DNA from: Amorphochlora amoebiformis
Taxonomy: Eukaryota > Cercozoa > Chlorarachniophyceae
Direction: 5' to 3'
Length of the DNA: 64,000 nt
NCBI GenBank assembly: GCA_054601695.1
Contig: BAAHQB010000260.1
Span: 62,001-126,000 of the forward strand
The notes beneath the pieces were generated by a model. It worked only from the letters and a program-made list of their open reading frames with translations. It ran no database searches and had not been told where the DNA came from. A program made the position numbers and the translations under genes. Positions 1 through 64,000 of the stretch are shown one piece after another (the stretch's first letter is position 1; each line of letters opens with the position of its first letter).

Positions 1-32
1 TACATACTAATATACATATTAATATATATACT

Positions 33-9946
<9,914 letters not shown>

Positions 9947-10151
9947 ACTCCCGAGAAGAGATAAATCAAACTCAGCGAGTAGATCCGCGTCCGCCGGTGG
10001 GATGCCCTGGTTGTGCGTATATGTAGTAGTATCCAGATCGAGATCTCCATGCGCATGCAAATGTCACAGGCTCAAAGGTTTAAAATTGTCTAGACTGGAA
10101 CGATTATTTCAGGATATGACTAATTCAATATTTAGCCTGATCGAAGCCTAA
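9947..10151 (+). CDS. three small exons, possible C-terminal extension of HisRS or a separate tiny gene
   Basis: Three exon-like blocks read in one frame: 9947-9996, 10030-10077 and 10113-10151, separated by 33- and 35-nt GT..AG gaps, ending in TAA. They give [15 protein letters not shown], then [16 protein letters not shown], then [12 protein letters not shown]. The first block needs one preceding base. If the last HisRS exon is spliced at 8686/8687 (ATGA|gttaag) instead of stopping at 8691, the join is in frame (ATG A|AC). No start codon for an independent gene is visible between 8692 and 9946, which is mostly TA repeat. I recognise no domain. It could also be 3' untranslated sequence that is open by chance. 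Confidence 0.4.
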
Positions 10152-11279
10152 AGAAAAAGGTGGCGAGAGATTGAGATTCTGCCCAATGACATAATTATCT
10201 TTTCTGTTTGCAAACTAGTCGTGCCAGTATTGGTCTGCCACGGTCATATTATAGTGATCATAGCTCTGACCGTCACCTGAGTTTAGTGAGTATAATTATT
10301 AATAGTAAAGATATTACACACATTATGCAATGGACGTATACTTTAATAGTACAGTCATCATAGCCTAGGGCATATTGTTACATTGGATTATGGTCCATTT
10401 ATGGATGTACACAAATACGTATACGTACGTATGTATACGTATGCGTACTATGGTGTTCCTATAGCTAGTGTAAGTACGTACGTATTGGTATAATATAGAT
10501 ACAACATTGTTATAGCCGTACGTACGTATACGCACATCATCTATTGTCTATTATAGCCAGCAGTAGGCCTGCGCACGCAGGTTGGTTGTAATTAATAATT
10601 GTGTCTGCCGGGCATGTAAATGCATATAAACTTACAATGTACTAGTAGTATATGCAAGTACGTAGATATACAGGTCTCGTTGAGATCTCAGCGGCTAGTA
10701 TCAGCGTATGTATACCGTAGGTCTAGTAGGTTTCCGGATCGAGCACCGTCTAGACTCTAGACCGTACGCGTGCATTGATCTTTAAGATACATACAGCTAG
10801 CGTAGGCTTGATAATAAATTGAATTTTTGCGGAGGTGCGGCTGTTAGTTGCCGAGCGTGATATGTACAGTAACTTACATTATTACGGCGTGAAAATATCT
10901 AGAATCTAGTATAAATTGAGTAACATTATACCGGTATATCTACTGTAACTTTTATATTATGTAACGCCGCGGCCAGAATAATAATATATTTGAAAAAGAT
11001 CTAGTAGTAGATGAACTTTGTGAAACAGCTCAGCGATAAATCATTTAACTCTAGTAATTACCAAAAAATCCGATCAGGAGCAGAGCCGAGCTCGGACTTT
11101 GGCTTGCGCCTCCTTAAAACTCTCCCTTAAGCCTCTGTAAAGAGCAGCCTCTCACGAAAAGGCATGCCCACCCGAACGCCAGGATCAGATAAGTTATCGA
11201 CGAGCCTGCGTACCGTATTGAAGTTTGAATCCAAATTGAAATTATTTTTTGGGGGCAGGTTTTCAGCTTATAATTATAA
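10152..11279. other. CTAG-rich convergent intergenic region
   Basis: No exon or TA array. The sequence has normal base content and many short palindromic words: CTAG/TCTAGA and runs of ACGTACGTATACGTA (10410-10530). It lies between the 3' ends of HisRS (+) and the TLC gene (-). The last 170 bases probably include the 3' untranslated region of the TLC gene. Two other intergenic regions here share this character. Confidence 0.6.
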
Positions 11280-14688
<3,409 letters not shown>

Positions 14689-14941
14689 GGCGCAAAAGAC
14701 CAGGGTACACCTTGCCAAACAGCATTTTTAAGAGAATTTAGTGAGTACGAAAGCAGATTGAAAGCCCATTTCTCTGGCTGACCCCTTTCATGGCCCTGCC
14801 TCACCCGCCCAAGCTAAGGAGCCGCGTAGATATTCCGGAGCGGCTCTCTGGATTTTCACTAACCTTTGAATCCCTGGAAAAAAGTGATAATCCCTGATAA
14901 TATCGGATTACACCCGATATCCCCCATAAAATCCCGGCAAA
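14689..14941. promoter_or_regulatory. divergent promoter interval between the TLC gene and the plastid protease gene
   Basis: About 250 bp or less (depending on the true TLC start) separates the two divergent start regions. It is free of TA and telomere-like repeat, in strong contrast to the introns. No core promoter motif could be assigned. Confidence 0.45.
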
Positions 14942-26765
<11,824 letters not shown>

Positions 26766-26822
26766 ACACTTGAGGACTGGATAACCACAAGGGTATTTCA
26801 AATATTTCTGATATGCATATGC

Positions 26823-26853
<31 letters not shown>

Positions 26854-26865
26854 TATATATTATAT

Positions 26866-26927
<62 letters not shown>

Positions 26928-26972
26928 ATATATATATACATATATTATATATATATATATATTTATATATTG

Positions 26973-27015
<43 letters not shown>

Positions 27016-27046
27016 TGTATGTATATATATATGTATATATATATAC

Positions 27047-27106
<60 letters not shown>

Positions 27107-27185
27107 ATATATATACATATATAATATATATATATAATATATACTCTTATATATGTTGTTGGGTTCAGGTTTACGTTAGCCCTTC
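26766..27185. other. 3' flank of protease gene and TA arrays
   Basis: A short ordinary stretch (26766-26810) and then (TA)n with CATA/TGTA variants. No gene seen. Confidence 0.7.
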
Positions 27186-27189
27186 GCCC

Positions 27190-28672
27190 TTATGCAAACC
27201 CTATCCCTAACCCTAACCCTAACCTTAACCCTAACCCTAACCCTAACCCTAACCCTAACCTGACGCCTTAACCCTGACCCTAACCTGAACTCTAAACCGA
27301 TTGCCAACACTAACCCGACGCCCTAACCCTAACCCGACGCCTAACGCTAACCCGACACCCTAACCCGACACCCTAACCCGATGCCCTAACCCTAATCCGA
27401 CGCCCTAACTCTAACCCAACGCCCTAACCCTAACCCAACGCCCTAACCCTAACCCGACACCCTAACCCTAACCCGACGCCCTAACCCTAACCCGACACTC
27501 TAACCCGACACCCTAACCCTACGAACCCTAACCCTAACCTTGCGCCCTAACCTGACGCGCTAATTCTAACCCTAACCCGACACCCTAACTCTAACCCGAC
27601 GCCCTAACCCTAAACCGATGTCCTAACCCGACGCCCTAACTCTAACCTGACGCCCTAACCCTAACCCAACGCCCTAACCCTAACCCGACACCCTAACCCT
27701 AACCCGACACCCTAACCCGACACCCTAACCCGACACCCTAACCCTACGGAACCCTAACCTTACGCCCTAACCCGACGCGCTAACCCGACGCCCTAACCCG
27801 ACGCCCTAACCCGACGCCCTAACCCTAACCCGACGCCCTAACCCTAACCCGATGTCTTAAACCGACACCCTAACCCTAACCTAGCGCCCCAACCCTAACC
27901 CGACGCCCTAACCCACGCCCTAGCCCGACGCCCTAACCCCAACACGACGCCCTAACCCTAACCCGACGCCTGAATCTGAAACCCTAACCCCAACCGTAAT
28001 CCTAACCCTAACTCGACGCCCTAACCCTAACCCTAACCCGACGCCCTACCCTAATCCTAACCCTAACCCGCCTAACCCAACACCCTAACCCGACGCCCTA
28101 ACCCGACGCCCTAACCCAAACCCGACGCCCAAACCCTAACCCGACGCCCTAACCCAAACCCGACTCCCTAACCCTAACCCGACGCCCTAACCCAAACCCG
28201 ACGTCCTAACCCTAACCCGACGCAATAACCCGACACTAACCCGACGCCTTAACCCGACGCCCTAACCCTAACCCGACGCCCTAACCTAACCCGACGCCCT
28301 AACCCAACCCGACGCTCTATCCCGCTGCCCTAACCCTAACCCGACGCCCTAACTGTAACCCTGACCTGACGGCGTAACCCTAACCTGACACCCTAACACT
28401 GACCCTAACCCTAACCCTAACCCTAACCCTAACCCTAACCCGACGCCTAACCCGACGCCCTAAACCTAACCCCAACTCGACTCCCAAACCCTAACCCGAG
28501 ATCCTAACACTAACCCGACCCCCTAACCTTAACCCGACGCCCTAACCCTACCCTAATCCGAACCCGACGCCCTAACCGACGCCCTAACCCGACACCCTAA
28601 CCCTAACCTTAACCCTACCCTAACCCTACCCTAATCCTAACCCGAGCCCTATCCCGACGGCCTAACCCTACA
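27190..28672 (-). repeat. 1.5-kb telomere-derived satellite, CCCTAACCCGACG units
   Basis: Mixture of CCCTAA and CCCGACGCCCTAACCC units (about 13 and 19 bp), with variants CCCGACACCC, CCCAACGCC and CCTGACG. It starts and ends near plain CCCTAA runs (27205-27260, 28400-28440). It lies between the stop of the protease gene and the next gene, so unlike most arrays here it is intergenic. Confidence 0.92.
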
Positions 28673-28829
28673 TGTATATGTACATACATACATACATACA
28701 TATACACATATATACACATATATACATACACATACATTATATATATATATATATATGTACATATATATACATATATACATACACATATAATATATGTGCA
28801 CATATGTATACATATATATATATATATAC

Positions 28830-28906
<77 letters not shown>

Positions 28907-28948
28907 TATGTTTATGTGTACACATACGTATGTGTATATGTGCATGTG

Positions 28949-29014
<66 letters not shown>

Positions 29015-29090
29015 TTACTATTGTATATATATACATACATACATACATACATATATATATTTATATAATATATATATTTATATGTAGGAG
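28673..29090. repeat. mixed TACA/TGTA and TA microsatellite
   Basis: (CATA)n, (TA)n and (TG)n blocks without coding sequence. Confidence 0.85.
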
Positions 29091-29637
29091 ATAGCCTTGG
29101 ATTAGTTAATGCATGTGCACTGGCTTTTTGCATTCTCACGTTTGGGAGTAAAATACATGTACCCATACCAAAAAAACTCTCAACACTCATTCAGACAGTG
29201 ATAGACACTAATACAATTTACACTAGTACTTACTCTAGTTATTATAGCTATTATTATGCATATGATCTAGATGATATATTTTTAGTCACCATATTATACT
29301 AAATGTATACGTATATAGTGAAGAATCCCATTGTTAACATAGTACATATCATAATAGACTATAACTAGGATAAAGTCTAGATATAATCTAGATAATTATA
29401 ATCATGCACAGTGCAATTCTAAACTATTGATCACTGGCCTTGATGCATGATGAATGCAATTTGTGGAATTACCTATGCTCAATAAAATCTAAGAGATCCT
29501 TTTGGAGGGTCCCAAGAATCTCAGCCACCGGAAACGTGTTACTTGGTACTAAGTCTACTAAGTCTTGTCATACAACACTGCATACCAGCCATAAATAGGC
29601 TATATAGATCTAGATTTCTTTGGGAATTAGATCCATT
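29091..29637. other. intergenic, partly CTAG-rich
   Basis: 29091-29290 is open in one plus frame (reads [19 protein letters not shown] after the first bases), with no recognisable domain. 29220-29420 shares words with 36540-36860, such as ATATAATCTAGATAAT and GATCTAGATGATAT. No exon is supported. Confidence 0.4.
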
Positions 29638-29835
29638 ATGGTCAGACGGATTCAGTCACAGAACACACGCAGCATACAGTTTTTTCAACCTCAAGCTCCC
29701 CCTCAAGCGTATTTACCTGCTAATCTAGCCAATGCGGATAATAATAAAGGGAGAGGGGATTGGTGCCGGGTTTTTAAAACGAAGCAGGAATCGCGCGGTA
29801 CACAGGCCTGTCACAGGGCCTGCAGCTACCAGTGA
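29638..29835 (+). CDS. small open frame, unassigned
   Basis: ATG to TGA, 65 residues (starts MVRRIQSQNTRSIQFFQPQ, Gln/Asn/Arg-rich), in non-repetitive DNA upstream of the Ser-rich gene. A GT lies within it (CGCG|gtacac at about 29797), so it could be a 5' exon of that gene, a separate gene, or open by chance. No domain recognised. Confidence 0.25.
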   Translation: MVRRIQSQNTRSIQFFQPQAPPQAYLPANLANADNNKGRGDWCRVFKTKQESRGTQACHRACSYQ

Positions 29836-30217
29836 TAACCAAAAGAAATTGCCATCTCGGATACTACCGGGGAGTATCCTGTATTCCCAGTCGAATCCCT
29901 GACGTCTACACTTAGAATTACCGAAGGTGGGCCGCCGAAGCCGTTTCGTTTCTCAACTAGACTCAATTGAGTCAATACTCCATCGACAGAACCCTTAACG
30001 CGCCATTCTCCCCACAGGCTTCAGTAGCTTCACCCTTTTGCGTTTCTCGGGATACCCCCAAAAGTTCGATAGTGATGGTTATAACCTTCGACCAGGTGGA
30101 CGGGAGGAGGGGGTAGGATGAGGGAGAACGATGGATACGTGCTTGTGTGCGTGTTATTTGTATCCTTCGACATGAAACATCGATCATGGAATCGTTAAAA
30201 TACTATTCTGAATCTAT

Positions 30218-36290
<6,073 letters not shown>

Positions 36291-36757
36291 TAAAGCCAGG
36301 TAATACTTCTATAAATACAAAAACAATGAATATATACATTATAGCAGGTAGGTTTGGCCGGCCCCGCGGCAGCGTATACTAGCAATAGTACGTGAGTATA
36401 CTACATATCTAGTATATAGACGCCGTAACCACCGTCAGTAACATTAGTAATCCCGGTTATCAATACAACGAAGGTCGACTAAGTTCACAACACTAAAACA
36501 AGGACTGTACTAATGATTAACGTTATGCTAGTGTCTAAATCTCGATTCTCGATATAATCTAGATAATCTGAGCACTTGAAGCTTCTAGAGCTTAATAACA
36601 TGCAGCGTGGATGTAGTTTGTCTATAATGATTAGCTCTACCCGTCACTGAGCTTGATCTCATACGTTCTACTTTTTCTAGATATTCTAGATATTACAAAA
36701 TGTCATTTCAACATATCTGTAGTATATCTGTATGTTCACAAGAATCACAACTAGGTT

Positions 36758-36828
<71 letters not shown>

Positions 36829-37516
36829 TATATATCGTATATGATCTAGATGATATAAGATGTTATGTAGACACTGAAGATATATATTAGCATTAGCTAC
36901 CTGTCTCTAGACTGCTAGAGTCTAGAGTCTAGACTCAAGTCTACATGTACAAGTACATGCTAGTGTAACAGCCTCTATTCATTATCTCGTACAACCCAAA
37001 AAAGTCCACTATCTACACTATGTAGTCTAGGTAGTTGCTGGACTAGTATATATATATACACAGCTGTGTAGAGTGGGCATCATACAATGTGCACGTATGT
37101 ACTCTGAGTCTTGTGAGTCTCTGATATGTGTGTTGCATACTCTAGATACTCTAGATACTGTCCCGACTCCCGAGTCTAGGAGTGGCAATTTACCCAGTGG
37201 AAGGAGGCTAGGAGGGTTGCATATCTCACATGTACATCGAGTATATAGCTCTGCGGTTTTGACAATGGGCAGATACTAGGATAATGCCACGTGTTACACT
37301 AGCATGTACTTGTGTAGAGACTAAGAGAAAATTTAGTAGGTCTAGAGATATCTAATGCTAATATCGCAACGGTTTGCTTGATCGTTAGATCACTTACTCA
37401 CAGTTTTCCATCATTATCAGTAGCCAGATTTATTACGAATAGATACGCTGAAAACAGAGCAGTTGTACTGCGCATACTCGCGCACACTGAGAAACTATCG
37501 AAAAATCTGGAACCAA
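36291..37516. other. CTAG-rich convergent intergenic region
   Basis: Ordinary base content with frequent CTAG, TCTAGA and TCTAGATAATCT words, and one (TA)n block at 36760-36830. It lies between the 3' ends of the Ser-rich gene (+) and the EF-hand gene (-). A short plus frame at 37073-37279 has no support. Resembles 10152-11110 and 29220-29420. Confidence 0.6.
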
Positions 37517-37582
37517 GGTCCTTTCGCTCGATACTTAGGTCCTTTCGCTTGATACTTAGGTCCTTTCGCTTGATACTTAAAA
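37517..37582 (-). repeat. 21-bp tandem repeat, three copies, containing the EF-hand gene stop codon
   Basis: Three units of AGGTCCTTTCGCT(T/C)GATACTT. The last unit merges with the TAA stop (37577-37579) of the minus-strand gene, so the 3' end of the coding region borders on a repeat. Confidence 0.9.
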
Positions 37583-38369
37583 GGCCCTCATGACAACCTT
37601 CTCGAGATTCGCCAAGGATACTGCGAAATCCTTGAAGGCCTTTTGAATCTCAAGCTTGGAAGGCTTCTTGACGACCTTCTTCCCGGAAGCGGCGGGCTTG
37701 GGGCGAGTGGGGTCGAACCAGTACTGGAGGAAGGCTGCATAGGAATGAATCATAGTATAAGCGTCGGCATTAGGCAAAAACAGAGCCATTTCGTGGAAGT
37801 TGTGTACGTACCATCCTTCGTAACCTTCCCGTCAGCGTTGGTTTTCACGTAGCGCATGATATGCCACGGCTAAGGTTTTGTATACAAAGCAGCTGTCAGG
37901 ACCTTCGAATTCAAATTAAACAAGGGTAACTCTTCACCTTGATATCGAGCTCCATACAGATGGACGGAAGATCATTCTGCCAATTGCAAAAAATGTGCGT
38001 CACTCAAGGATACATCTGACCGCAAGGGAAAGTCCTACCGGGTCGATGACGCTCTTCTTATCACTGTCGTACTGAAAAACGAACAAATTCTCACTGGTGA
38101 GGATGGAAAAGGGAGCCGGAGAGGGTCATGGTATCCCATCCGAATAAAGCCAGCATGTTTTCGGGGGGTAAAACCGATACCTTGTCGAAGATCTTCGAAA
38201 CAAACGCTTTCTCGATGTCCTCGGTGGTGCGCTTAGAGTCGGGGTTGGTTTCGCGCTTCTGTTCTCACACAGACACAACAAGAAAACTCGTAAGTCGACG
38301 ATTTCTTCCGTCAGGTTAGCCCCCGAGGACCTTGCCCTTCTCTCCTTTAGCTTCGGCGGTGGCGGGCAT
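37577..38369 (-). CDS. EF-hand-like small protein, complete, 6 exons
   Basis: Minus-strand exons 5' to 3': 38369-38331, 38258-38181, 38071-38039, 37976-37938, 37869-37812, 37734-37577. All have GT..AG borders and phase agrees. About 134 residues. Starts MPATAEAKGEKGKKRETN (basic). Residues 35-58 (IFDKYDSDKKSVIDPNDL) fit an EF-hand loop, D-x-D-x-K-x-V-I-D-x-x-D, with Asp rather than Glu at position 12. A second, degenerate EF-hand follows (IMRYVKTNADGKVTKDAFLQYW). A Lys-rich linker (KPAASGKKVVKKPSK) and a C-terminal helix end the protein. Probably calcium-binding or a degenerate calmodulin-like protein. Its introns are short (57-103 nt) and lack TA repeats, unlike every other gene here, which hints at high expression (inference). 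Confidence 0.85.
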
Positions 38370-38780
38370 GTTTGGTTTCGGGGGCTGTCGTTGGGCTGGG
38401 TGAGTTATGGGTATACAAATATCTACCCAGGCGCGCAACGGGTACCTTAAAAAAAACCCGAGAAACTAACCCGAAGAATTCCTTTGGGAAATCTGTCGCA
38501 AGGATAAAAACGCGGGTTCAAGTTTGAAAACTGGGAATGACGGTCAACGCGTGATAGGTAACATATATTTGAGGGTTTATCCCTGATTTTTTCTTTCTTT
38601 GCCAATTCGTTTCCATATTTCTGGAGGCCTTTTCTGTCCTGTGTGAAATGACATCTTGATAAATACGGCAGACCCCAAAAATGGATCAAAAACACACCAA
38701 AAAGCCCCATCAGATACTCGTCCACCTCATTGAGGCATGGTATGCCTAACCCGTTTCTCTCTTCTTGAAAGATCGAAAAT
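38370..38780. promoter_or_regulatory. divergent promoter interval between EF-hand gene and ferlin-like gene
   Basis: 411 bp between two divergent ATG codons, free of TA and telomere-like repeat. No core element could be assigned. A minus frame crossing it (38447-38878) is open but overlaps the ferlin first exon and is not supported. Confidence 0.5.
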
Positions 38781-63413
<24,633 letters not shown>

Positions 63414-63700
63414 GTGGCGTCTTCACTTTACTCTCTTTCTCTCTCTCTCGCTGTCGTTCCCATTCTCTCTCCCTCTTTCACTTCCCCTCTCTCTCTTTCA
63501 CTCTCCTTCCCTCTATACATATCTGTATCTCACTATATATCACTATTTTAGTTCCTCTCGTTCGCTCTCCCTCCCCCACCTCCCTTGCTAACTCTCCCTG
63601 TTTGTATTTCTCTCGCTCGCGCTCTGGATTTCCCGTATGCCTTTCCTCTTTCCTACTCTCGCTCAAACCTTCTGTCGTTCTGTATCTCTTTGTATTTATA

Positions 63701-63764
<64 letters not shown>

Positions 63765-63790
63765 TATATACATATATTATATATATATCA

Positions 63791-63821
<31 letters not shown>

Positions 63822-64000
63822 TATCTATCTCCTTTGTTTCTCTGTTGGTCCACCTCTCGCTCTCTGCTTGTCTGCGTTACTCTTTGTTTGCCTCTATATT
63901 TACATATCCCTTTCAACTCCGTCTAGTCTGTTTCTGCATACCTATTTCTATCTATTTCTAATACTTTATTTATGTATATATATATATATATATATATACA
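63414..64000 (+). repeat. CT-rich tract and TA array, terminal intron
   Basis: CTCTCT-rich polypyrimidine (63420-63680 and 63830-63960) with a (TA)n block between. No exon recognised. Confidence 0.75.

Noticed and set aside
27190-28672. Chromosome end (true telomere)
   Set aside because: The arrays are degenerate, occur in both orientations, and lie between and inside genes; none is at a window end as a pure array.

Overview
This is a window of a nuclear genome from a eukaryotic protist. The coding content is broken into many short exons (about 17 to 300 nt), mostly with GT..AG borders, separated by introns built largely of (TA)n and (CA/TG)n microsatellite, polypyrimidine tracts and degenerate telomere-like TTAGGG/CCCTAA arrays. 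Long 'YIYIYI' open frames are translations of (TA)n and are not genes. I found the real genes by reading across splice junctions with conserved phase. The organism is most likely photosynthetic with a complex (secondary or higher) plastid. One gene encodes a C-terminal processing protease (the D1-processing type) with a signal peptide, a basic stretch and then a twin-arginine plus hydrophobic segment. The first gene is a histidyl-tRNA synthetase of the plant/organellar type. I cannot name the lineage; a chromerid-like alveolate or another complex-plastid alga would fit.

Layout: (1) 87-8691 (+): 3' part of histidyl-tRNA synthetase, 17 exons or more, possibly extended to 10151. (2) 10152-11279: gene-free, CTAG-rich intergenic DNA between convergent genes. 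(3) 14688-11280 (-): TLC-domain membrane protein. (4) About 14689-14941: short divergent promoter interval without TA repeat. (5) 14942-26765 (+): plastid carboxyl-terminal processing protease, about 24 exons and about 535 residues over 11.8 kb. (6) 26766-30217: intergenic, including a 1.5 kb CCCTAACCCGACG satellite. (7) 30218-34938 (+): Ser/Arg/Lys-rich protein of unknown function, 7 exons. (8) 34939-37576: intergenic. (9) 38369-37577 (-): compact 6-exon EF-hand-like protein. (10) 38370-38780: second short divergent promoter interval. (11) 38781 to beyond 63413 (+): a ferlin-like multi-C2 protein, almost 40 exons, running off the right edge.

No operon logic applies. The genes form two divergent pairs (TLC/protease and EF-hand/ferlin) sharing short promoter intervals, and convergent pairs separated by CTAG-rich DNA. 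The EF-hand and ferlin neighbours both belong to calcium-responsive families, but a functional link is only inference. The most unusual features are introns made of telomere-like repeat that carry their own splice signals, decayed copies of exon borders inside introns next to the real exon, and a poly-G / poly-C inverted pair flanking a 37-nt ferlin exon.
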